A stretch of 15,951 nt of DNA from NCBI GenBank assembly GCA_038231615.1, contig JBBRLA010000120.1, positions 1 through 15,951 of the forward strand, written 5' to 3'. The stretch comes from JBBRLA01 sp038231615. GTDB lineage: Bacteria; Myxococcota_A; Polyangia; Palsa-1104; JAEUJZ01. Below are positions 1 to 5,998 of this stretch, one piece after another. Made by a program: the position numbers and the translations under genes. Position 1 is the stretch's first letter. Each line of letters opens with the position of its first letter. Below the pieces are notes generated by a model, which saw nothing but the letters and a program-made list of their open reading frames with translations, did not search any database and was not told the origin of the DNA.

Positions 1-255
1 CTCGTAAATGGTCCGGTCGATGATGGCCGGGCCGGGGCACTGCTCAAGCTGCTGGTGTAACTCCATCTTGTGGGCCAGGAAAAAGCACTGGGAATGGAAC
101 GCCCACCGGGCCATGTCGTGATAGAAATCCGTGAGATACGGGTTGGTTTCGTTGGGCTCGTAAAAGGGGGTCAGGCCATAGTTTTTCACCAGCCACGAGA
201 CCAGCGAGGTCTTGCCCGCACCGATGGTACCGGCCACCGCCACATAGCGCTTCAT
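1..255 (-). CDS. Deoxynucleoside kinase, N-terminal part (runs off the window)
   Basis: Reading leftward from ATG at 255 gives 85 residues before the window edge. The N-terminus MKRYVAVAGTIGAGKTS carries a P-loop (GTIGAGKT, residues 9-16). YEPNETNPY follows at about 32-40, corresponding to the EP-N-NPYL segment that places the catalytic glutamate in deoxynucleoside kinases, and DRTIYE at 80-85 matches the family DR-S/T-IYED motif. The family (PF01712) phosphorylates deoxyribonucleosides in the cytoplasmic salvage pathway. Usual length is about 200-220 aa, so less than half is visible and substrate preference (dA/dG or broad) cannot be judged. No clear Shine-Dalgarno precedes the ATG. The start is fixed by the P-loop position. 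It is divergent from the PilZ-like gene across 110 nt. Confidence 0.9.
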   Translation of the reverse strand, partial: MKRYVAVAGTIGAGKTSLVSWLVKNYGLTPFYEPNETNPYLTDFYHDMARWAFHSQCFFLAHKMELHQQLEQCPGPAIIDRTIYE

Positions 256-334
256 GCCGGCCGGAGTGTAGCCGACGACACCCGCAAAACACCAGAGACA
301 CCCCTGGAGATCGGCCGTGAGCCTCCAAATGAGA

Positions 335-340
335 TATAAT
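335..340 (+). promoter_or_regulatory. Putative -10 box for the PilZ-like gene
   Basis: A perfect TATAAT lies 26 nt upstream of the ATG at 366, in an otherwise GC-rich gap between divergent genes. No convincing -35 hexamer is seen 16-18 nt upstream. Transcription from it would start near 347, past the upstream in-frame ATG at 339, which favours the ATG at 366 as the real start. Confidence 0.4.
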
Positions 341-365
341 GGACGGGCCACACCCCTGGAGTCCG

Positions 366-1199
366 ATGAGCCTCGTCCCCCAGCCATATCCCATCCGCAT
401 CACCTTCGACAGTCCGAGTCTGGAGCGGCTGCTCACCGACCACCTGGCCGATGTACGACTGGGGGGCATGTTCATCCCCAGCGAGACCCCGGCCAAGGTG
501 GGCGCTCTTCTGTCCTTCGAGTTCCTTTTGCGCGGCGCTCCCTGCTTCGGCGGCGAGGGCACGGTGGTGTGGACCCGCGAGCCCGACAAGAGCGCCGGCT
601 CGCCCCCCGGCATGGGGGTGCGCTTCCAACGCCTGTCTCCCGATGCGCAGCGACTTTTGCATCACATCCTGGCCGAGCGACAGCCGCGCACCTCGCCAAG
701 CGAGGGCGATGCCAGCGGGGTGCCGGAATTTCTGGATGACTCGGGGCGGCCCACGGTGCGGGTGGCCGCGGACCGCGTATCCCGGTTGGTGGCGGCCACC
801 GTGGAAGCCGGGCAGGACACCAAGTCGACAATGAAGCTGGCTCCCGAGCGAGTAGCCGCGCTGGTGGCGGCCTCCCGGGCGGCGGTGGCAAAGCGGGACC
901 CCACCGGCTCGGCCAAGAGGGCGAGCAGCGGGCCCCTGCCTGAGGTCGCTGTCGATGGCGTGCAGCGAAGCGGAGCGCCGTTTATCGACGAACGGCGTTC
1001 CAGTTCGCTGCGTGCCGTCGATGAACGCTCCGATCCGCTGCGCGCCGTCGATGGACTGCGTTCCGCTTCGCTGCGCGTCATCCTCAATGCGCTGGCCCCG
1101 ACAGTTCCACCGGGGCCGGTGGTGACCAACGGGCGCCTCTTTGGCTGGGTCCTTTTCCTCTTGCTCTCGGTGCTGGTCCTGGTCCTGTCGCTGCGCTGA
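366..1199 (+). CDS. PilZ-like protein with C-terminal membrane anchor
   Basis: 277 residues from the ATG at 366, which has GGAG 4 nt upstream; an in-frame ATG at 339 overlaps a TATAAT and is less likely. Residues 9-105 fit the PilZ-like family common in myxobacteria: GGMF at 33-36, the G-VVWT strand at 65-70 and PGMGVRF at 81-87. Such domains often bind c-di-GMP, but the RxxxR/D-S-xxG motif of canonical PilZ is not evident, so binding is uncertain. Two similar segments (RVSRLVAA and RVAALVAA, about 138-170) follow. Then comes a tandem repeat of about 11 residues (196-238, e.g. IDERRSSSLRA, VDERSDPLRA, VDGLRSASLRV), and a hydrophobic stretch at about 258-276 forms a tail anchor ending in LSLR. 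The N-terminus is therefore probably cytoplasmic. The repeat region belongs to an interspersed DNA repeat family described separately. Confidence 0.8.
   Translation: MSLVPQPYPIRITFDSPSLERLLTDHLADVRLGGMFIPSETPAKVGALLSFEFLLRGAPCFGGEGTVVWTREPDKSAGSPPGMGVRFQRLSPDAQRLLHHILAERQPRTSPSEGDASGVPEFLDDSGRPTVRVAADRVSRLVAATVEAGQDTKSTMKLAPERVAALVAASRAAVAKRDPTGSAKRASSGPLPEVAVDGVQRSGAPFIDERRSSSLRAVDERSDPLRAVDGLRSASLRVILNALAPTVPPGPVVTNGRLFGWVLFLLLSVLVLVLSLR
951..1079 (+). repeat. In-frame tandem and palindromic repeat, copy A (PilZ gene)
   Basis: Four units of 33, 33, 30 and 33 bp (951-983, 984-1016, 1017-1046, 1047-1079), each beginning GTCGAT or ATCGAC. The segment 962-1011 is a 50-bp imperfect palindrome centred on TCGA (985-988): its left arm starts GCAGCGAA and its right arm ends TTCGCTGC. 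All units are multiples of 3, so the host frame is preserved. Related copies lie at 11176-11275, 11898-12002 and 12447-12516. Confidence 0.8.
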
Positions 1200-1243
1200 C
1201 CGATCAGCCGATCAAGGATCTATCAGGAAAATGGCCAATCCAA

Positions 1244-2128
1244 TCATAGGCGGGACCGGTCGACCAGGCACATCTCGACCCGGCTTTCCGGGTGTTGGAA
1301 GTCGGTGGCGGTGAACTGCGCGTTCTTGGCGGCCCGGGCCATGGCGAAGCGCGATCCGCTGTTGTCATGGATCTCCGGCGCCAAAAGTTCGGTGACCAGG
1401 CTCAGGTTGCCGAGCTTGATGCACACGTGACCGCAGATGATGTTCAGGAACTCCGTCGCCCCATCCAGGGCGTCGTCGTCCGGCCGCGACTGGGGTAAAA
1501 GGTCTGTGTCGAGCATCTTGCCGGCGATGCGCAGAAGGATGTCGGTGGACAGGTTCAGGCAGATGACCCCCTCGAACCCACCGGTGAAGCGCTGGGACAG
1601 GGTGTAGTCCAGAAGCCGCGCCCCCCCCGGGTCCCCGTGGCAACCGGCGATCTTCAGTCGTTCGTGGCACACCCGCAGGAAGATCTTGGTCGTCACGTCG
1701 GCGAAGATCTCCAGGATGCGCGAGTTGCGCCGGCCGCTGTAGAGCTTCTCGATGTTCTCCGGCGCCTGCTGCTCCTGCCGGCTGAACTCATCCAGCTCCA
1801 GCGCCAGCTCTTCCTGGGTCAGGCAGCCGTTGGTCACCAGGGCCTCGCCCAGAAGGATCCAGTCCTGCGCCTGGCTGATGAGCAGCTCCCCGAGCTGGTT
1901 TTCGGTGAGCATGCCCGTCTCGACCGCCAGCTCGCCGAAGCGGCGGTCCCGGGTGCGCTGGAGCTGGTTTAACCACTGCGCGTCCTCGCTTTTCATGTAC
2001 CCCTGCTCGACGGCGCGGCGCCCCAGGGGCTGGTTCGACTGGCTCTGCGTGGCCACCGCGGTCTGAAGCTGGTCGGCGGTGATGCACCCGCGATCGATCA
2101 GAAAGCGCCCAAAGAACCGGGTGCTCAC
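1244..2128 (-). CDS. Tandem MshEN-type domains fused to CheX-like phosphatase domain
   Basis: 294 residues from a GTG at 2128. This start overlaps the response regulator stop by 4 nt (GTGA) and has GGAG 7 nt upstream; reading further upstream would run through the regulator gene. Residues 5-57 and 63-116 are two copies of the GspE/MshE N-terminal motif (F/RFG-L--G-LT--QL---Q-----LG--LV--G-L), a fold that binds c-di-GMP in some proteins. Residues about 136-290 resemble CheX/CheC-type CheY-P phosphatases, with the catalytic E-x-x-N as E226 and N229 in TEFLNIICGH. The protein is cytoplasmic with no signal or membrane segment. Placed right after a CheY-like gene, it is probably that regulator's phosphatase or partner; a c-di-GMP input through the MshEN units is inference. 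Confidence 0.8.
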   Translation of the reverse strand: MSTRFFGRFLIDRGCITADQLQTAVATQSQSNQPLGRRAVEQGYMKSEDAQWLNQLQRTRDRRFGELAVETGMLTENQLGELLISQAQDWILLGEALVTNGCLTQEELALELDEFSRQEQQAPENIEKLYSGRRNSRILEIFADVTTKIFLRVCHERLKIAGCHGDPGGARLLDYTLSQRFTGGFEGVICLNLSTDILLRIAGKMLDTDLLPQSRPDDDALDGATEFLNIICGHVCIKLGNLSLVTELLAPEIHDNSGSRFAMARAAKNAQFTATDFQHPESRVEMCLVDRSRL

Positions 2129-2541
2129 GCCACATCTCCGGCAAGAGTCGGGCAAAAGGGCTGGGTCGGGCCCGAGAGCTGGGTCAAGATCGAGATCAGG
2201 TCCTCCCGCTTGCACGGCTTCATCACGAAGCCGCTGGCCCCCTTTTCCGTGCACTCGCGGATCTTCTCCGGGGTGCCCATCGATGAGAACATTACCACCT
2301 GCGCCGCCGGATCGATGGAGCGCAGCTCTTCCAGGATCTTCACCCCGTCCATGTCGGGCATGACGATGTCCAGGAGCACGAGGTCCGGCGACAGGCGCCG
2401 GTACTCCGAAAGGGCCTCCGCGCCGCGACGGGCCTCGCCCACGACCTCGAAGTTCGAGTCCTTCAGCAGCCGCTTCATGATGTTCAGCGAGGTCTTGGAG
2501 TCGTCCACTGCCAGTATCCGCCGGCTTCCGGTTTCGCTCAT
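2125..2541 (-). CDS. CheY-like single-domain response regulator
   Basis: 138 residues from the ATG at 2541, preceded by GAGGAG with 8-nt spacing, which decides the start over an in-frame codon at 2592. It is a stand-alone receiver domain: acidic pair D13-D14 (AVDDSKTS), phosphoacceptor D58 (LLDIVMPDMDG), switch S86 (MFSSMG) and K108 (VMKPC). There is no output domain, only a short C-terminal tail, so it most likely acts by protein-protein contact as CheY does. Its stop overlaps the GTG of the MshEN-CheX gene, indicating translational coupling and a shared function. No histidine kinase, CheA or methyl-accepting protein is in the window, so the input is not visible. Confidence 0.93.
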   Translation of the reverse strand: MSETGSRRILAVDDSKTSLNIMKRLLKDSNFEVVGEARRGAEALSEYRRLSPDLVLLDIVMPDMDGVKILEELRSIDPAAQVVMFSSMGTPEKIRECTEKGASGFVMKPCKREDLISILTQLSGPTQPFCPTLAGDVA

Positions 2542-2597
2542 GCGCTTCACTCCTCTTTCAGTCCCTGACGACGGCGCGGCGTGCGCCGTCATCTAGG

Positions 2598-2626
2598 GTG
2601 GTAGTACCCGGGACCGGCCTTGTCAA
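2598..2626 (-). promoter_or_regulatory. Putative promoter for response regulator / MshEN-CheX pair
   Basis: On the minus strand a perfect -35 TTGACA (2626-2621) is followed by a 17-nt spacer and TACCAC (2603-2598), a poor -10 (TA at its start only). Start of transcription would be near 2591, giving a leader of about 50 nt before the ATG at 2541. It lies in the 154-nt gap below the GMC gene. Confidence 0.45.
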
Positions 2627-2695
2627 GCGCCGCGAGACGAGTCCCCCGTCGAGGAATTGCATATCTTGCATGGAGCGCGCAGAGGTTGCACGGTT

Positions 2696-4903
2696 TCAGG
2701 AAAGTCGATCCGCCAGGCGGCGGGCGGCGCGGGTGGCAAGGGCCATGATCGTCACCTGGGGGTTTACCGCCGGTGAGGTGGGCAACACGCTGCCATCGCA
2801 AAGGTAGAGCCCAGGCAGATCGTGCGCTTGGTGCTCCGCGTCCACCACACTCTTTCTGGGGTCCACGCCCATCCGGGCGGTACCCAGGGGGTGGTAGGCG
2901 GTCAGTTCCAGGTCCCGGGCGCGCAGGTGGGCCTGGCGGAAGCGCAAAAGGTCCGCCTCGCCGCGGATCTCGGCGAACCCCTTCACCGGCGGCAGCACCG
3001 TCTCGGCCCCGGCGCGCAGGAAGATCTCGATGAGGATCGACAGGCCGCGCTTGATCTGCGCTACGTCGTGATCCAGCAGCGAGTAGGTGATGAGCGGGCG
3101 CCCCCTGGGCCCGGGCCGCACCCGGCCACGGCTCTTCTCCTCCACCAGGAAGCCGAAGCTGGCCAGGCGCGAGAAGGACTCCATCACGTGAGTGTAGCGC
3201 GGGCCGGTCAGGGTGACGCTGGCCGCGGCCAGGTCCAGCGGCACGAAGACCCCCTCGAAGAGCAGCCCCTCGTCGTGGAATTCCTCGATGGCGTAGCCCT
3301 GGGGGATGCCGTCGTAAGGCCGCACCTGCTCCCCAGGCATCAGCGCGAAGGCCGCCGCCGCGGGGTGGATCGACAGGTTGCGCCCAAGCTGCCCCGATCG
3401 ATCCAGCATCCGCCCCACCCGGCGATCGGAAAGCAGGAGCGTCGGCGTCAAAAGCGCCCCGGCGGCGACCACCACCGCACGGGCCCGCACGGTGAAGCGC
3501 TTCGGCGATGCGTCTCGATCTTGGTCTTTGTCTTGGTCTTTGTCATGCGGCCCCACGACCTGCGTGACGTGCACCCCCACCGCCCGGCCGCCCTCGACCA
3601 CGATCGAGCCGGCCCGCGCCGAGGTGATGAGCTGCGCCCCCGCCCGCAGGGCCAGCGGCACGTAGGACACGTTGGTCGATCGCTTGGCGTCCGTCGGGCA
3701 GCCGAAGCAGCACACCCCCTGCCCATCACAGCCGGGGGCGTTGCGCAAGAGCGGCCCGTGGCGGTAGCCCAGGGCGTCGCAGCCCCGGGCGATGACCCGC
3801 GCCACCCCGCCCAGGTATGCCGCCTGCGCCGGGGCTACCCCCAGGACCTCTTCGACGCGATCGTAGTGGCCCGCCATCTCGTCGTCGGTAAGATGGTGCA
3901 GGCCGTGCTGCTCGCGCCACTTGCGCAGCACCCGATCGGGCATGCGGTAGCAGGTGCCTGAGTTCACCGTGGTGGTGCCGCCGACCCCGATGCCGATCGG
4001 CACGGGGATGGCGGTGTTGCCCCAGGCCACCGTGGCGCCCATGTCGCGGATCAGCTTGCGCTGCATCTCGATGGCGTGGCCGGTGAAGTCGGCGCGGGTG
4101 TGGTAGCGGCCTTCTTCCAGCAAGATCACTGCGAGCCCCGCCTCGGCCAGTTCCTTGGCGGCGACCGCCCCGCCGGCCCCGGTGCCGATGACCACCACGT
4201 CGCATTCCAGCACCTCGCCATCGGGGACCTCGGCGGAGGATAGGGTGCGCTCGCGGACGTGGCGGGGCAGCTCGGCCTGGCCCACCTTGACCCCGAACTT
4301 GCAGCCGATGCGGTCGAACATCTCCTGGGTGTTGAAGTGGGCCACCTTCAGCGGGGTCAAAAGCGCCCGCAGCCCCATGCGGGAGATGAAGCCGGCATGG
4401 TGGGCCGACTGGAAGAAAGCGTCCAGGTCCTCGACCGGCAGGGAGGCCAGGGACTTGCCGTGGCGTAGGAAGACCGCGGCCTCGGTGGCCTTCAGCAGTG
4501 CCCGGTAGCCCAGGACGATCTCGTCGGGGACAGTGCGCAGGAAGGCCTCGACGACATCCAGGGTCTTTGGGCCGGCCCCCGGGATGTGCTCACCGGCGGG
4601 GATGGCGGCGGCGGCCACTGCCAGAAGGGACCGGCGCTCGGTTTTGGACAGGACCGGCTCGGGGTGGGGCGGCACTGTGCCGGCCAGGGCCTCGCCGACG
4701 GGGGCGATTCCGGCCACTCCGACAGACGGCGTCACGGCGGCGGCGACCAGGGTGGTGATCGGATCCGGTCGATCGGACTTTTGGCTGGCCGCGGCATGGC
4801 GGTTGTCGGCGGCGTCATGCGCGGCGGCGGTGTCTACGGCAGCGTCGGTGGAGGGGAATTCCTCGGTGGCGGGGATGACGTTCAGGTGGAGGGAACTACG
4901 CAT
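2696..4903 (-). CDS. GMC-family FAD alcohol oxidoreductase with N-terminal extension
   Basis: 735 residues; the ATG at 4903 has GGAG 9 nt upstream. The first 80 residues are Ala-rich and disordered-looking. Residues about 85-185 resemble the gluconate-dehydrogenase-subunit-3-like helical region found ahead of the flavoprotein part in long-chain alcohol oxidases. The FAD dinucleotide-binding motif GTGAGGA is at 240-246, GGTTTVNSG at 308-316, and the GMC active site has HPLGTARMG (H671) and NPQ (N714-Q716). Four cysteines (C392, C398, C399, C402) sit in the conserved pre-substrate-domain segment, as in fatty alcohol oxidases. The likely reaction is oxidation of a long-chain or sterol-like alcohol to aldehyde or ketone; the exact substrate is not visible. 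A charged DKDQDKDQDRD insert (454-464) comes from a 12-bp repeat. No clear signal peptide. It is monocistronic-looking and divergent from the DoxX gene. Confidence 0.88.
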   Translation of the reverse strand: MRSSLHLNVIPATEEFPSTDAAVDTAAAHDAADNRHAAASQKSDRPDPITTLVAAAVTPSVGVAGIAPVGEALAGTVPPHPEPVLSKTERRSLLAVAAAAIPAGEHIPGAGPKTLDVVEAFLRTVPDEIVLGYRALLKATEAAVFLRHGKSLASLPVEDLDAFFQSAHHAGFISRMGLRALLTPLKVAHFNTQEMFDRIGCKFGVKVGQAELPRHVRERTLSSAEVPDGEVLECDVVVIGTGAGGAVAAKELAEAGLAVILLEEGRYHTRADFTGHAIEMQRKLIRDMGATVAWGNTAIPVPIGIGVGGTTTVNSGTCYRMPDRVLRKWREQHGLHHLTDDEMAGHYDRVEEVLGVAPAQAAYLGGVARVIARGCDALGYRHGPLLRNAPGCDGQGVCCFGCPTDAKRSTNVSYVPLALRAGAQLITSARAGSIVVEGGRAVGVHVTQVVGPHDKDQDKDQDRDASPKRFTVRARAVVVAAGALLTPTLLLSDRRVGRMLDRSGQLGRNLSIHPAAAAFALMPGEQVRPYDGIPQGYAIEEFHDEGLLFEGVFVPLDLAAASVTLTGPRYTHVMESFSRLASFGFLVEEKSRGRVRPGPRGRPLITYSLLDHDVAQIKRGLSILIEIFLRAGAETVLPPVKGFAEIRGEADLLRFRQAHLRARDLELTAYHPLGTARMGVDPRKSVVDAEHQAHDLPGLYLCDGSVLPTSPAVNPQVTIMALATRAARRLADRLS
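3519..3542. repeat. 12-bp tandem duplication inside GMC gene
   Basis: Two perfect 12-bp copies of TCTTGGTCTTTG (plus strand), followed by TC. In the minus-strand gene it encodes alternating Asp-Lys-Asp-Gln in a surface-loop position. It is AT-richer than its surroundings, and its length changes in multiples of 3, so copy-number change would not break the frame. Confidence 0.8.
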
Positions 4904-4935
4904 GGTTTTTGTCTCCGGCTTGCTCCGGTTCTCTA

Positions 4936-4964
4936 CTTATATGAGCGATATGGCTATATGTTAG
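4936..4964 (-). promoter_or_regulatory. Putative promoter for GMC oxidoreductase
   Basis: On the minus strand CTAACA (4964-4959) and TATAAG (4941-4936) are separated by 17 nt, giving 4/6 and 5/6 matches to sigma-70 hexamers. Transcription would start near 4929, a leader of about 26 nt. The AT-rich stretch also has ATATG three times (4939, 4948, 4956). Confidence 0.45.
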
Positions 4965-4968
4965 GGCC

Positions 4969-4983
4969 AATGGTCGGACCATT
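4969..4983. promoter_or_regulatory. 15-bp perfect palindromic operator, FadR/GntR-like
   Basis: AATGGTC-G-GACCATT is a perfect 7+1+7 inverted repeat. Its core TGGTCGGACCA fits the TNGTNNNACNA pattern of FadR-subfamily GntR regulators. It lies about 5 nt upstream of the putative -35 of the GMC gene. No regulator gene is in the window, so the binding protein is unknown. Confidence 0.45.
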
Positions 4984-4990
4984 CAAGAAA

Positions 4991-5006
4991 TGTGACTGAT
5001 GTCACG
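4991..5006. promoter_or_regulatory. CRP/FNR-type palindrome
   Basis: TGTGACTGATGTCACG matches the CRP consensus TGTGA-N6-TCACA except for the last base; the inner arms GTGAC/GTCAC are perfect. Its centre (4998.5) is about 70 nt upstream of the inferred GMC start of transcription. It lies 7 nt from the neighbouring palindrome at 4969-4983. Confidence 0.45.
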
Positions 5007-5094
5007 GCGGTATTTTTATTATCCGCGCGCAATTGTCGCTCATCCGGTCGGGGGACGTGGGAGCATCTCGCACCTGATGTCGGCGAGGTCGAAC

Positions 5095-5499
5095 ATGGGC
5101 AGGCTGAAGCTGAGTTTGCTGCTGCTGATGGCGCTTTTCTACATGGCCGCCGGGGTCATGCATTTCCGGGTGCCCCAGGTGTACGCGCAGATCATGCCGC
5201 GGTACCTGCCGCGGGGGTGGGACCTGCCCCTGGTATACTTGAGCGGGATGGCGGAGTTCGGGCTGGGGGCCCTTTTGCTGTGGCCGCGGACACGGGTGCT
5301 GGCGGCCTGGGGCCTGATCGCGCTCCTTTCCGCGGTGTTTCCGGCGAACCTGGACATGGTGTTGCACCCGCGACACCTGGTGGGCGTCCCGCCGTCAATC
5401 GCCGAACCGGATCCGTGGATGTTGTGGCTGCGATTGCCCTTTCAGGCAGTGTTCATCGCCTGGGCCTATCTGTATACGCGCCCACCTAAAAGAACGTGA
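5095..5499 (+). CDS. DoxX-like four-helix membrane protein
   Basis: 134 residues from the ATG at 5095, which has GAGG 7 nt upstream. An in-frame ATG at 4999 lies inside the CRP-type palindrome and would add a non-hydrophobic leader, so it is rejected. Four hydrophobic segments are visible at about 5-22, 45-62, 67-85 and 110-127. The pattern AGVMHF, IMPRYLP, VYLSGMAEFGLG, LLWPRTR and LSAVFPANLDM is that of the DoxX/DoxX-like family of small inner-membrane proteins, some of which are linked to quinone or redox functions. The specific role is unknown. Divergence from an FAD oxidoreductase across a shared regulatory region fits a redox connection, but this is inference. Its stop overlaps the GTG of the DUF433 gene. 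Confidence 0.82.
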   Translation: MGRLKLSLLLLMALFYMAAGVMHFRVPQVYAQIMPRYLPRGWDLPLVYLSGMAEFGLGALLLWPRTRVLAAWGLIALLSAVFPANLDMVLHPRHLVGVPPSIAEPDPWMLWLRLPFQAVFIAWAYLYTRPPKRT

Positions 5500-5825
5500 T
5501 TGGAACCGAGCCACTGCCCCTCAGAATGACTGAAGATGGGGTGATTCTTGTCGGTTCGAGCCGCGTGCCGCTCGATACTGTGGTGATCGCTTTCCGGGCG
5601 GGGACGGCACCTGAAGAAATCGTCAATCAATACCCGTCGCTGCAACTGGCCGATGTCTACTCAGCCGTTGGGTATCTGCTTCGCCATCCGCAAGAAATCG
5701 ACAGCTATTTGCGAAGACGCGCAGAGCGGCGCCACGAGACCAGGCAAGAACATTCAGACATGTTCGCACCAGCCGGCCTTCGTGATCGCCTGCTGGCTCG
5801 CGACAAAGGCACCAAGACCCCTTAG
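5496..5825 (+). CDS. DUF433 (VapB-like) antitoxin-type protein
   Basis: 109 residues from a GTG at 5496 overlapping the DoxX stop (GTGA); an ATG at 5526 is the alternative, but the PLPLR-x-xEDGVI-VG lead-in agrees with the family and supports the GTG. The DUF433 (PF04255) core is TRVPLDT-like: SSRVPLDTVVIAF-GTAPEEIVNQYPSLQLADVYSAVGYLLRHPQEIDSYL. Family members are small winged-helix proteins usually encoded next to a PIN-like DUF5615 toxin. No such toxin gene follows here, so this looks like an orphan. Codons are visibly less G/C-biased than in the flanking genes, suggesting recent acquisition. The charged C-terminal tail (RRRAERRHETRQEH) is family-typical. Confidence 0.75.
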   Translation: MIGTEPLPLRMTEDGVILVGSSRVPLDTVVIAFRAGTAPEEIVNQYPSLQLADVYSAVGYLLRHPQEIDSYLRRRAERRHETRQEHSDMFAPAGLRDRLLARDKGTKTP

Positions 5826-5998
5826 TTCCCAAGATCTTTCTTGAGCGTAAACAGCACGTCCCCCGATGGCAGCAGCGACAAGCCTGGCTTCAAAGAACGG
5901 TCGGTGGAGGCTGATGCCTTCCTCAATTCATCCATCGTGATTGCCGCCCACGCCCCAGCATTGACGCCGCTCGCCAGGATCGGACAAGCTATCTGGGC
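5826..5998. other. Low-GC gap with possible gene remnant on minus strand
   Basis: 173 nt between the DUF433 stop and the phosphofructokinase start. It continues the lower GC content of the DUF433 gene. On the minus strand an open frame ends in TAA at 5824-5822, overlapping the DUF433 TAG tail to tail; it contains AGAWAAITMDEL and LKPGLSLLP, faintly like the C-terminal tail of DUF5615-type proteins. No start or full domain is present. No clear promoter or Shine-Dalgarno for the downstream gene was found. Confidence 0.3.

Noticed and set aside
1200..1243. Possible terminator between convergent PilZ and MshEN-CheX genes
   Set aside because: Short GATC-containing repeats are present, but no stable stem followed by a T-run on either strand.
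2822..3961. 379-residue plus-strand frame
   Set aside because: It is antisense to the GMC oxidoreductase, which has full family motifs on the other strand.
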